From Saprospiraceae bacterium (lineage in GTDB: Bacteria; Bacteroidota; Bacteroidia; Chitinophagales; Saprospiraceae): 64,000 nt of DNA. The notes beneath the pieces are model-generated. The model was not told the DNA's origin. It did not search any database and worked only from the letters and a program-made list of their open reading frames with translations. The stretch spans positions 682,001-746,000 of the forward strand of contig JADKAA010000029.1 in the NCBI GenBank assembly GCA_016715465.1, given 5' to 3'. Made by a program: the position numbers and the translations under genes. Of this stretch, positions 27,104 to 36,759 are shown in pieces (the stretch's first letter is position 1; every line of letters begins with the position of its first letter).

Positions 27104-28441
27104 ATGAATTACATGCAAATGATTCCCAACAGGACTTATCATAAATTCCCTTATGTTTTCATTGGCCTGGTGGCTTTAATGATGTTATGGATCAGTGGTT
27201 GTGTAAGCCCCCATCAGGAGTTTTCAAAGTTGCCCCCGGGTATCTGGAGGGGTGTACTTTATCTTGACGGGGACATCCCTGTGGTGAGCGACAAAAAAGA
27301 AATATCCACCATTCAGGAAATGCCGGGAGAGTTGCCGTTCAACTTTGAAGTGGTTTATGACAATAAAGATACTTTCCATATCATCATTCACAATGGTACA
27401 GAGCGGATACGTATTGATGAAATTAGTTATGGCAGGGATAAATCTACCGCTAAGGATACCATTGACATTGCATTTAGTGCCTATGATACCCACATCAGGG
27501 CCATTTTTGAGGAAAGGGTAATGGAGGGTTATTGGTACGTCAATTACAAGCCGGGTTACCGCATCCGGTTCAAAGCATTTCAGGGTGACGATCGTCGTTT
27601 CAAACAATTGGGAAATGAAAAAGCACTTGATTTTTCAGGAAGATATGCGGTCAAATTTTCTCCGGACACCGAAAAGGAATATCCCGGTGTTGGGGTGTTT
27701 GAGCAGCAAAATGACAAAATTTCCGGAACCTTCCTGACAGAGACAGGCGACTACCGTTATCTGGCGGGCACAGTGACCGGGAAAAAGGCAAGGTTATCCA
27801 CCTTTGACGGGGCGCATGCTTACTTATTTGAATTCAAAGAAAAGGCAGATGGGGAAATTCTAGGCGAATTCAGGTCAGGAGTGCACCATCGTGAAGGATT
27901 TGAAGGAAAAAAAGACGGAACAGCTTCTCTTAAAAGCGGATATGAATTGGTTACCATCAAAAGCAGCGAGAAACTCAGCTTTGTTCTGCCCAACGCCAAA
28001 GGGCAAAAGACAGATACCAGAAGTGAACCCTACAAAGGCAAAGTAAAAATCTATGAAATCATGGGCACCTGGTGCCCAAATTGCATGGATGCCACCACAT
28101 TTCTCATGGAGATTGCCAAAGAATTCCCGGAAGTGGTCATTACCGGACTCGCATTTGAGCGGTATAGAGATTCGACCAAAGCACTTCAGGTATTGAACAG
28201 ATATGTGACCTCGAAGCAGATTCCTTATGAGGTACTACTTGCCGGCTACGCTGATAGAAAAGAAGCCTCTGCCCTGATTACCCAGATTGATGGCATCAAA
28301 GCATACCCTACCCTCATCATCACAGACAAGGAAGACAGGATACAGAAAGTATTTTCAGGATTTTATGGTCCAGCCACCCCGGAATACGGGGAATTTAAAA
28401 CAGAATTTAAACGCATCCTCCATGAGCTCATCCAAAAATAA
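27104..28441 (+). CDS. TlpA-like thioredoxin-fold lipoprotein
   Basis: About 445 residues from ATG 27104. Signal peptide with lipobox ISGC. A large N-terminal domain of about 300 residues is unassigned and beta-rich. The C-terminal thioredoxin-like domain has MGTWCPNCMDATTFL, the WCxxC redox motif, and the cis-Pro loop GIKAYPTLIITDKE. TlpA/ResA relatives reduce cysteines or insert copper/heme in the periplasm, or handle oxidised proteins. The 3' end overlaps the SDR gene by 20 bases. Confidence 0.8.
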   Translation: MNYMQMIPNRTYHKFPYVFIGLVALMMLWISGCVSPHQEFSKLPPGIWRGVLYLDGDIPVVSDKKEISTIQEMPGELPFNFEVVYDNKDTFHIIIHNGTERIRIDEISYGRDKSTAKDTIDIAFSAYDTHIRAIFEERVMEGYWYVNYKPGYRIRFKAFQGDDRRFKQLGNEKALDFSGRYAVKFSPDTEKEYPGVGVFEQQNDKISGTFLTETGDYRYLAGTVTGKKARLSTFDGAHAYLFEFKEKADGEILGEFRSGVHHREGFEGKKDGTASLKSGYELVTIKSSEKLSFVLPNAKGQKTDTRSEPYKGKVKIYEIMGTWCPNCMDATTFLMEIAKEFPEVVITGLAFERYRDSTKALQVLNRYVTSKQIPYEVLLAGYADRKEASALITQIDGIKAYPTLIITDKEDRIQKVFSGFYGPATPEYGEFKTEFKRILHELIQK

Positions 28442-29219
28442 TCCACAATCAAAGACCATCCTGGTTACCGGTGCAACCAGCGGCATTGGCAAAGCGACAG
28501 CCAGGTATTTTGCAAAAAAAGGATATAATGTAATCATCACGGGTCGGAGGAAAGATAAATTGGAAGAAATAAAAAAAACCATGGAAAACAAGTATGGCTC
28601 ACCCATCCTTGCCATGTGTTTTGATGTCTGTGATTTTGAAGAAGCACAGGCTGCATTAAACTCACTGACTGATGGCTGGGAAAAAATCGATATCCTGGTT
28701 AACAACGCCGGCGGAGCCAGAGGGATGGACCCCATACAAGGTGGCCAGCTAGAACATTGGAATTACATGATCGACACCAACATCAAAGGAGTCCTCCACA
28801 TGGCCAGGCTGATAGCGCCTCAAATGGCTGAACGAGGCAAGGGACATATCATCAATATTTGTTCAACTGCCGGACATGAAGTGTATCCCAATGGCGCTGT
28901 GTATTGTGCAAGCAAACACGCCGTAGATGCCTTAACCAAAGGCATGAGACACGATTTATTCCGAATGGGGGTAAGGGTGAGTCAGATATCACCGGGCATG
29001 GTAGAAGACACAGAATTTGCCATCAACCGTTTTGAAGGCGATGAAGAAAGGGCTAAAATTTACGAAGACATCACGCCACTAAATGCAAGGGACGTTGCAG
29101 AACTTATATTTTTTGTAGCTACAAGGCCCAGGCACGTAAATATTCAGGACATTCTGGTTATGTCAACCCAACAAGCCTCCAGCACCAATGTGGACAGGAC
29201 GGGGCGAAAATATGAATAA
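28422..29219 (+). CDS. Short-chain dehydrogenase/reductase
   Basis: About 265 residues from ATG 28422. TGATSGIGKATARYFA is the TGxxxGIG cofactor loop. NNAG is present in ILVNNAGGARG. The catalytic residues are Ser in INICSTAG and the YxxxK in YCASKHAVDAL. Closest in pattern to the YdfG-like SDRs acting on serine or 3-hydroxy acids, but substrate is not determined. The position after GRR (ITGRRKDK) suggests NADP(H). Overlaps the TlpA gene by 20 bases. Confidence 0.9.
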   Translation: MSSSKNNPQSKTILVTGATSGIGKATARYFAKKGYNVIITGRRKDKLEEIKKTMENKYGSPILAMCFDVCDFEEAQAALNSLTDGWEKIDILVNNAGGARGMDPIQGGQLEHWNYMIDTNIKGVLHMARLIAPQMAERGKGHIINICSTAGHEVYPNGAVYCASKHAVDALTKGMRHDLFRMGVRVSQISPGMVEDTEFAINRFEGDEERAKIYEDITPLNARDVAELIFFVATRPRHVNIQDILVMSTQQASSTNVDRTGRKYE

Positions 29220-29300
29220 GTCATTTACCCCCAATTTGATCAGAATTGTGAACACAGAACATCGGTCAACCCCAAACATTTCACAGCCTAAAAAAAGGCA

Positions 29301-30483
29301 GTGAAAATCATAGGCAGAACGGTTTGGATTCTGTCATGGGTAAGTTTAGTTACCGATATGGCCAGTGAAATGCTCTACCCTATCATGCCTATATACCTTA
29401 AGTCCATAGGCTTTTCGATTGCCCTGATTGGCATTCTTGAAGGCATATCATAAGCTACTGCCGAGCTAAGCAAGGGTATTTTAGCAAATTGTCTGACCTT
29501 TCAGGTAAAAGAGTGCCCTTTGTAAGATTAGGATATGTATTAAGTGCACTTTCCAAACCCATGATGGCATTTTTTATTCAGCCATTTTGGGTTTTTCCTA
29601 CCCGTGCAACCGATAGGATTGGGAAAGGCATCAGGACAGGTGCAAGAGATGCCATTTTAGCTGAAGCATCAACGCCGGAAACGAGGGCGCGCGTATTTGG
29701 GTTTCACCGCTCGATGGATACCATGGGGGCCGTACTTGGGCCGGCCATTGCCATGGTGTATTTATATTTATATCCCGGCAACTATACCGTATTATTTTTC
29801 CTCGCCTTTATTCCCGGCTTACTTGCCGTGGCCACTACCTTTTTGTTGCATGAAAAAAAGCAGCACCTAAAATAAATACCACTAAAACGTCCTTTTTCTC
29901 CTTTGTTCGATATTGGCGTGAGGTACCGCCCTCATACCGCCAGTTGGCCAGAGGTATGTTGTTTTTTACCTTGTTCAACAGTTCTGATGTCTTTCTGCTA
30001 ATGAGGGCAAAGGAATCGGGCCTGAGCGATGAAATGGTTATAGGCATCTATATTTTTTATAATCTTGTGTATGCCATACTTTCATATCCTGCAGGCATGC
30101 TTGCCGACATGATTGGTTTAAAACGGGTATATATAACCGGACTGATTGTTTTCTCAATGGTTTATGCAGGTTTGGCCGCAACCACCAATGTGTACATCAT
30201 TATGGCCATGTTCTTTCTTTATGGTATGTATGCGGCCGCTACAGAAGGGGTATCCAAAGCATGGATCAGTCTGATTTCCCATCCAAAGGATACGGCTACC
30301 GCCATTGGGACTTATGCCGGATTTCAAAGCATCTGCACCATGATGGCCAGTGCACTTACGGGTCTGGTCTGGCAGTTTTGGGGAGCGGGTGTTGCCCTAT
30401 TCATTACATCTGCAGCCACCGTCATGATCTGTATCTATTTTTTATTTGTAAGACCGCCATCGATTGCGGAAAGTAAAATTTGA
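29301..30483 (+). CDS. Major facilitator superfamily transporter (in-frame stop and two frameshifts)
   Basis: From GTG 29301 (VKIIGRTVWILSWVSLVTDMASEMLYPIMPIYLKSIG) a 12-helix transporter reads on. A TAA stop lies in frame at 29451-29453 (EGIS-stop-ATAELSKG). The frame then shifts near 29475 to YFSKLSDLSGKRVPF, and again near 29860 in an A run, where a missing A gives EKKQHLK instead of EKKAAPKINTTK. Also seen: DRIGKGIRTGARDAIL (loop 2-3 family motif) and GMLADMIGLKRVY. The stop is a substitution, unlike the other breaks, so this gene could be a real pseudogene. Substrate unknown; similar proteins are annotated as drug exporters. Confidence 0.7.
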
Positions 30484-30745
30484 TTTATTGCCTCGGTTTG
30501 ATTTTGGTATAACCTTGAGGACCAAAGAATTTACATCGGAGTAAGAAGAAGACCCTGGTAATATTGCAAAGGAAGTAGCAGGATTTAAGTCGAAAAAACG
30601 GATGAAAATGTAGCAGTTAAAAATGGCAAAAAGCAATAGAAACGGGGTACTATTTTAGACTGGTTCTAAATAATTAAAACCATAAAACTCTTTTCTTTTT
30701 GAGCGCTTTATATCATAGTTTTGCATACAAATAAAAATTCCTGAT
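30484..30745. other. Intergenic region before sdhC
   Basis: No convincing gene. It contains the sdhC -7 element TAGTTTTG at 30716-30723. Confidence 0.5.
30716..30723 (+). promoter_or_regulatory. -7 element TAGTTTTG for sdhCAB
   Basis: Exact TAnnTTTG match, 22 bases before the sdhC ATG. A TTTG-like stretch ends at 30701, closer than the usual spacing. Confidence 0.5.
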
Positions 30746-31423
30746 ATGTCTTGGTTTACCAATTTTCTTACCTCAAGTATTGGTAAGAAATTACTCATGA
30801 GCCTTACCGGACTATTCCTCATCCTCTTCCTTAAAATACACTTGCTGGGCAACCTTCAGTTATTAAAAGATGACGGTGGAGAAGCATTCAACACCTATGC
30901 GTATTTCATGACGCATAATCCGCTGATCATGGTCATTTCTTACGGCAATTACTTTTTCATTTTGTTGCATATGCTGCTGGGCCTGACGCTTTGGTCAAAA
31001 AACCGGGCGGCAAAAGGGCAGGCCTATGCGGTAGGCAATCACCGCGACACCACGTGGGCCTCAAGAAACATGGCGTTGCTTGGCATACTCATTCTGGCAT
31101 TCATTTTCCTGCATATGGGAGATTTTTGGTGGAAGATGAAGACCGGACAGACTGCCGTGGTCATGTATGGTGAAACGGAGGTGAAAGATTTGTACACCAA
31201 GGTTGCTGAATCATTTAAAGTGTTATGGATTGTAGTTGCCTATTTAATAGGACTCCTGGCCTTAGCCATCCACCTTTACCATGGTTTTGCCAGTGCATTC
31301 CAAACCCTGGGACTCAATCATTCAAAATACACTCCGGTAATCCGGTTTATAGGTACGGCCTACTCCATCCTGGTACCTCTGGGATATGCCATCATGCCCA
31401 TTGTATTTTATTTCTTTAGATAA
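30746..31423 (+). CDS. sdhC: Succinate dehydrogenase cytochrome b subunit
   Basis: 225 residues with five membrane helices, the single-polypeptide type of Bacteroidetes and Epsilonproteobacteria. Haem-ligand-type histidines lie in FLKIHLLGN, LLHMLLGL, FIFLHMGDFWW and AIHLYHGF. It anchors SdhAB, binds haem b and reduces menaquinone, consistent with mqnC/mqnB in this window. It heads the sdhCAB operon (35-base gap to sdhA). Confidence 0.92.
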   Translation: MSWFTNFLTSSIGKKLLMSLTGLFLILFLKIHLLGNLQLLKDDGGEAFNTYAYFMTHNPLIMVISYGNYFFILLHMLLGLTLWSKNRAAKGQAYAVGNHRDTTWASRNMALLGILILAFIFLHMGDFWWKMKTGQTAVVMYGETEVKDLYTKVAESFKVLWIVVAYLIGLLALAIHLYHGFASAFQTLGLNHSKYTPVIRFIGTAYSILVPLGYAIMPIVFYFFR

Positions 31424-31458
31424 TTTCTCATTGATTCAACTTAAATCTGATCATAGTC

Positions 31459-33454
31459 ATGACCTTAGATTCAAAAATACCTGAAGGACCATTAGCGGAA
31501 AAGTGGAATAAATATAAATCGACCGTACCCCTTGTTGCTCCCAACAACAAGAGACGTATAGATGTCATCGTGGTGGGAACCGGTCTCGCAGGAGCCTCTG
31601 CCGCTGCTACCCTGGGTGAACTCGGTTACCGGGTGAAGGCATTTACCTTTCATGACAGTCCCAGGAGGGCGCACAGCATTGCGGCTCAGGGGGGCATCAA
31701 TGCGGCAAAAAATTATCAAAACGACGGAGACAGTGTGTACCGGCTTTTTTATGATACCATAAAAGGGGGCGATTACAGGGCCCGGGAAGCAAATGTACAC
31801 AGGCTGGCCGAAGTGAGCACTCAGATTATAGACCAGTGTGTGGCACAAGGAGTACCCTTTGCCCGCGAATATGGAGGGCTTCTTGGAAAACAGAAGTTTT
31901 GGAGGTGTTCAGGTATCCCGTACCTTTTATGCCAAAGGCCAAACCGGACAACAATTGCTGATCGGTGCTTATCAGGCATTGTCCAGGCAGATTTCAACCG
32001 GCGCCGTAAAAATGTATAACCGCCATGAGATGCTGGACCTCGTTGTCATTGACGGCAAAGCCAGAGGCATTATCGCGCGAAACTTACTCACCGGAGAATT
32101 GGAAAGGCATTCTGCCCATTGTGTCATCATAGCTACCGGAGGCTACGGCAACGTTTTTTATTTGTCCACCAATGCAATGGGGTCAAATGTGACCGCCGCG
32201 TGGAGGGCCGTGAAAAGAGGCGCCCTGATGGCGAATCCCTGTTTCACCCAGATTCACCCAACCTGTATACCTCAGAGTGGTGACTATCAATCCAAGCTGA
32301 CCTTAATGTCTGAATCATTGCGAAATGATGGTCGTGTATGGGTTCCGAAAAATGTGAACGATGCCAAAGCGATAAGGGAAGGAAAAAAAACAGCCCTGGA
32401 TATCAAAGAAGAAGACAGAGATTACTACCTGGAGCGAAGGTATCCCGCGTTTGGCAACCTGGTACCAAGAGACGTAGCCTCGAGGGCCGCAAAGATAGAA
32501 TGCGACAAAGGATTGGGCGTAAGTCCTACAGGACTTGCTGTGTATTTGGATTTTACTTCCGCCATTGAACGATACGGCAAAGCCGAAGCCAATGTAAAAG
32601 GCATGATCAATGCCACCAATGCCCAAATCGTAGAAATGGGTACAAAGGTCGTAGCCGATAAGTATGGTAACCTCTTTGAGATGTATGAAAAAATTGCGGG
32701 TGAAAACCCATACATCTATCCCATGAAGATTTATCCAGCAGTGCACTATACCATGGGAGGACTTTGGGTGGATTACAATCTGGAAACCAATGTCAGGGGT
32801 TTGTTTGCCCTGGGCGAGGCCAACTTTTCTGACCATGGTGCCAACAGGCTTGGGGCATCGGCCCTCATGCAGGGTCTTGCCGACGGATATTTTGTAGCAC
32901 CCTACACGATAGGTCAATTTCTCGCCAACGAAATCCGAACCGGAGAAATCAATACTTCGATGCCTGAGTTTGAAGAAGCAGAAAAATCGACCAGGCAACG
33001 CATTGATGCCCTCATGAATGTAAAAGGAAACCAATCGGTTGAATCTTTCCACCGCAGGCTGGGCAAGATCATGTGGGACTTGTGCGGCATGTCCAGAAAC
33101 AAAGAAGGACTTCTGGAAGGCAGGCAAATGATACGCACTTTGCGGGATGAGTTTTATAAAGATGTATATGTGCCGGGCTCATCCACCGACTTCAACCCCG
33201 AACTTGAAAAAGCCTACCGCGTGGCTGATTTTCTTGAATTGGGCGAATTGATGATGCTCGACGCACTGGAAAGAGAAGAGTCATGTGGTGGCCATTTCAG
33301 AGAAGAATTCCAGACTCCGGAAGGGGAAGCTCAGCGAAATGACGACGACTTCACCTTTGTAGCTGCCTGGGAATGGGATGACACTCAACCAAAACTCATT
33401 AAAGAAGACCTCGTTTTTGAAAATGTAAAACTCATTCAAAGGAGTTATAAATAA
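31459..33454 (+). CDS. sdhA: Succinate dehydrogenase flavoprotein subunit (one frameshift)
   Basis: About 665 residues. FAD loop VVGTGLAGASAAATLGELG; HSIAAQGGINAAKNYQNDGDS is the His-FAD motif. The frame breaks near 31885 (one extra G: CTTGGAAAAC), turning FLENRSFGGVQVSRTF into another frame; the downstream part is complete to 33454. Active-site region: IHPTCIPQSGDYQS, VYLDFTSAIERY and HYTMGGLWVDYNLETNVRGLFALGEANFSDHGANRLGA. Oxidises succinate to fumarate and passes electrons to SdhB. Cotranscribed with sdhC and sdhB. Confidence 0.92.
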
Positions 33455-33492
33455 AACCATCGAAAGAATCACCCTATAAAAATCAAAGCTTC

Positions 33493-34254
33493 ATGTCAGA
33501 TATGAAATTGACCGTTAAGGTTTGGAGGCAGAAAAACAATGCAACACCTGGAAAGTTTGAGACATACCAGGTCATGGCAAATGAGCATATGTCATTTTTG
33601 GAAATGATGGATGTACTGAACGAGCAATTGGTCCATGAAAAGCATCAGCCCGTTGCATTTGAACACGATTGCCGGGAGGGCATATGCGGGGCCTGCAGCA
33701 TGGTCATCAATGGACAGGCCCACGGCCCGTTGCAAGCTACCACAACGTGCCAACTTCATATGCGGCATTTTAAGGACGGAGATACCATCACGGTTGAACC
33801 GTTCAGAGCCAAAGCATTTCCAGTCATCAAAGACCTGGTGGTGGACAGGTCTGCCTTAGACCGTGTCATCCAGAGTGGTGGATTTATTTCGGTAAACACA
33901 GGTCAGGCTGTGGATGGCAATTCCATTCCGATAGAAAAAGATGCAGCCGTAAAGGCTTTTGACGCGGCTACCTGCATCGGTTGTGGCGCCTGTGTGGCTG
34001 CCTGTCCCAATGGCTCGGCCATGTTGTTCACCTCTGCCAAAATCTCTCACCTGGGTTTATTGCCTCAGGGTAAAATTGAGCATAAAAACCGCACACTGAA
34101 AATGGTGGCTCAGATGGATAAAGAAGGTTTCGGTTTCTGTTCCAACATTGGTGCCTGCAGTGCCGAGTGCCCTAAAGAAATATCGCTTGAAAACATAGCC
34201 AGGATGAATCGCTCCTTTATTGGGGCCAGTCTCACAACTGGCAAACCGGAGTAA
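33493..34254 (+). CDS. sdhB: Succinate dehydrogenase iron-sulfur subunit
   Basis: 253 residues. The 2Fe-2S ferredoxin domain has CREGICGACSMVINGQ and a fourth cysteine in TTTCQLH. The C-terminal helical domain has the 4Fe-4S and 3Fe-4S cysteines: CIGCGACVAACPNGS, then CSNIGACSAECPKEI. A C-terminal MNRSFIGASL end is typical. It carries electrons from SdhA to haem and quinone. It is 39 bases after sdhA, last gene of the operon. Confidence 0.94.
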   Translation: MSDMKLTVKVWRQKNNATPGKFETYQVMANEHMSFLEMMDVLNEQLVHEKHQPVAFEHDCREGICGACSMVINGQAHGPLQATTTCQLHMRHFKDGDTITVEPFRAKAFPVIKDLVVDRSALDRVIQSGGFISVNTGQAVDGNSIPIEKDAAVKAFDAATCIGCGACVAACPNGSAMLFTSAKISHLGLLPQGKIEHKNRTLKMVAQMDKEGFGFCSNIGACSAECPKEISLENIARMNRSFIGASLTTGKPE

Positions 34255-34420
34255 AGAATATTTGGTTGTCTGAACTATACATTATCAGCTTGTCGAATGT
34301 GCCCGATGCAGACAGCGAAGGCACCACTAAGCTCACATCAGGCCTTAAGGGTGTATATTTTTTCTGAGGTCATTTTATTTCCCCGCATTTTTCTTTATGC
34401 CCTTAGGGGTATGTAAATTT

Positions 34421-35533
34421 CTAGGATAAGTTGTCACTCGCATTTGCACCATCCGCTATGAGAAAGTGTCCACAGCTTATACCTGAGCCTATGCTAAGCT
34501 CTACCCTCCCTGTATGTGAATCCGTTATGAATACCTGCCCAAAGTCGGTACCAGAGACCAACGAAAGCAGGCGGTGGACGCGATGTGGGTCTAATTTATC
34601 AAAAACGTCATCCAGCAGGATAAGGGGTGTTTTTTTTGTATTTGTTTTCAGCACGGCATGTTGCGCTAATTTTAGTGCTATGATACATGATTTTAACTGT
34701 CCCTGGGAAGCTGACTCTCTGAGATTTAACCCATCCATAAACATTTGGATTTCATCTTTGTGAATGCCAACGCCCGATCTGCAAAGGATTCTGTCTTTTT
34801 CCAATGCTGCATGCGAGAGCTTTTTGAAATCTCCCGATCCCAACTGGGAAATATAATGTACATCGCATTTCTCATTGCCTCCAGACACCAAACTGTAATA
34901 GGATTGAAAAAAGGGCATCATCTGATCAATTAACCTTTTTCTCGCCTCATAAATATATTGCCCCGGACTTGCCATCGCCATGGTGATTACTTCGAGTAAT
35001 GCCTCATCGTAGTATCTGCGGTCCTGAAAATCTTTTAACAGGGCATTGCGCTGCTTGAGCAACTTGTTATATACCGTAAGGTGATCGATATACTGTTTAT
35101 CGTATTGGACGATGGTGTTGTTGAGAAAAATCCTCCGTTCTTCGTTTCCGGATAACAGGGTATGAACATCATCCGGAGTGATAAAGACGACCGGCATCAA
35201 ACCTATGTGGTCACCCAACTTAACCGACTTTATTCCATTTACTTCGACCTCTTTCTGCAAGCCGGGTCGAACCTTGACGATGATCTGCCCTCCAGCATCG
35301 GAAAGGTCATCGTATCTGGCCACCAGGCGAAAGAACTCAGCCTCTGTCCTGACCACTGATTTATCTGAAAATGAAAAATAACTCTTCCCAAGTGCCGCAT
35401 AATAGATGGCATCCAACAGGTTGGTCTTGCCCATGCCATTGTTACCTGTAATGATGGTCACCCTGGAGTCGAAATCGAAATGCTCGTTTTCGTAGTTTTT
35501 AAAATTCACAAGATCAATGCTGAGCAATTTCAT
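34421..35533 (-). CDS. recF: DNA replication and repair protein RecF
   Basis: 370 residues, typical length. Walker A ITGNNGMGKTNLLDAIYY (about 29-46), and the signature-like LRESASQGQLKSCIIALKLAQ with Walker B LILLDDVFDKLDPHRVHRLL near the C-terminus. RecF loads RecA on gapped DNA with RecO and RecR. It is usually near dnaN or gyrB; here it follows pdhA. Convergent with sdhB across a 166-base gap. Confidence 0.94.
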   Translation of the reverse strand: MKLLSIDLVNFKNYENEHFDFDSRVTIITGNNGMGKTNLLDAIYYAALGKSYFSFSDKSVVRTEAEFFRLVARYDDLSDAGGQIIVKVRPGLQKEVEVNGIKSVKLGDHIGLMPVVFITPDDVHTLLSGNEERRIFLNNTIVQYDKQYIDHLTVYNKLLKQRNALLKDFQDRRYYDEALLEVITMAMASPGQYIYEARKRLIDQMMPFFQSYYSLVSGGNEKCDVHYISQLGSGDFKKLSHAALEKDRILCRSGVGIHKDEIQMFMDGLNLRESASQGQLKSCIIALKLAQHAVLKTNTKKTPLILLDDVFDKLDPHRVHRLLSLVSGTDFGQVFITDSHTGRVELSIGSGISCGHFLIADGANASDNLS

Positions 35534-35644
35534 TTCTAAGGAATGTCATAAAGCGAGAGCCCGGGTTGAAAACCCCAGGTGGTATATTACACAAGGCAAA
35601 AGCCTAAATGTTGATCGAAAAGAATTAAAAACAAAAAGTAGAAA

Positions 35645-36673
35645 TCAGTCCACAATGAAAGGATAATCTTTCTGTACATAGTTATCATCATAGAGTTCAG
35701 ACCCCAATGGGAACTCCGATTTTTCGGCAAAATCCATGGCGTCATCCACTTCGGCATCAATCCTGGCGATGATGGCATCTACCTCTGCCTGCGTTGCAAT
35801 TTTTTCCTCGATGATTTTGTTTTGTGTAACAAAAACAGGATCCATTTCCCTGTATTCTTCGACTTCTTCCTTTGACCTGTACCTGGCCGGATCTGAAACA
35901 GAATGTCCTCTGTATCTGTAAGTCTGTATTTCAAGATAATAGGGACCGTTTCCTGCGCGGATATGTTTTGCTGCCCTTAAAAAAGCTTCATGAACGGATT
36001 CCGGATTCATACCATCAACCTGCTCGGAAGGCATATCATAACCCAAACCTAGTTTTACGAGGTCCTGCACATTACTGGTCCTTTCCACAGAAGTTCCCAT
36101 CGCATACTTATTATTCTCACAGATATAGAGTACCGGCAACTTCCAGGTCATGGCCATATTGAAGGCCTCGTGTAACGCCCCTTGACGTGCTGCACCATCA
36201 CCAAACATGGTCACACAAAAGTTATCGGTTCCTTTATATTTTTCGGCAAAGCCGATTCCTGTACCAATCGGTATTTGGGCACCCACAATTCCATTGCCCC
36301 CAAAATAATTGTGTGCTGCGGAAAAGAAATGCATGCTGCCTCCTTTGCCTTTTACACAGCCGGTAGCTTTGCCATACAATTCTGCCATACACGACCGCGC
36401 GTCAAGTCCCCTTGCCAAGGCAATGCCATGCTGTCTGTAAGCAGTTACCACTTTGTCTTCCGGTCTGATACCCGTGGCCAGGGCACCTGCGATGGCTTCC
36501 TGTCCAATATATACATGGCAAAATCCTCTGATTTTCTGTTGGCTGTAGGCAAACAAGGTCTTTTCCTCAAACCTCCTGACCCTGTACATGGTTTCAAACC
36601 AGGTAAGATAAGTGACCTTATCATATTTAAGAAAGCTCTTTTTAGGTTTTGGACTGGTAACAATCTCCGACAT
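35645..36673 (-). CDS. pdhA: Pyruvate dehydrogenase E1 component alpha subunit
   Basis: 342 residues. Thiamine diphosphate motif GDGAARQGALHEAFNMAMTWKLPVLYICENN matches GDG(x)N. Also GKGGSMHFFSAAHNYFGGNGIVGAQIPIG and RYRGHSVSDPARYRSKEE (phosphorylation loop region). The 2-oxo acid dehydrogenase E1 alpha fold is clear; pyruvate over branched-chain 2-oxoacids is inferred from this pattern. The E1 beta and E2 genes are not in the window. It has a textbook promoter at 36698-36728. Confidence 0.93.
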   Translation of the reverse strand: MSEIVTSPKPKKSFLKYDKVTYLTWFETMYRVRRFEEKTLFAYSQQKIRGFCHVYIGQEAIAGALATGIRPEDKVVTAYRQHGIALARGLDARSCMAELYGKATGCVKGKGGSMHFFSAAHNYFGGNGIVGAQIPIGTGIGFAEKYKGTDNFCVTMFGDGAARQGALHEAFNMAMTWKLPVLYICENNKYAMGTSVERTSNVQDLVKLGLGYDMPSEQVDGMNPESVHEAFLRAAKHIRAGNGPYYLEIQTYRYRGHSVSDPARYRSKEEVEEYREMDPVFVTQNKIIEEKIATQAEVDAIIARIDAEVDDAMDFAEKSEFPLGSELYDDNYVQKDYPFIVD

Positions 36674-36697
36674 TTGTCAAAATTTTCGATTAGGGAA

Positions 36698-36728
36698 CAA
36701 ATTTACAGTATAATGCCGAAAGTACAAA
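36698..36728 (-). promoter_or_regulatory. Bacteroidetes promoter for pdhA: TTTG-N19-TAAATTTG
   Basis: On the minus strand TTTG at 36728-36725, 19 bases, then TAAATTTG at 36705-36698, matching the TTTG/TAnnTTTG consensus. The ATG is 24 bases downstream. Confidence 0.75.
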
Positions 36729-36759
36729 AATGTTTAACCCAACGCAGTAGGAAAGAATG

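Noticed and set aside
32315..33127. 270-codon minus-strand ORF
   Set aside because: Antisense shadow of sdhA; no plausible start or fold.
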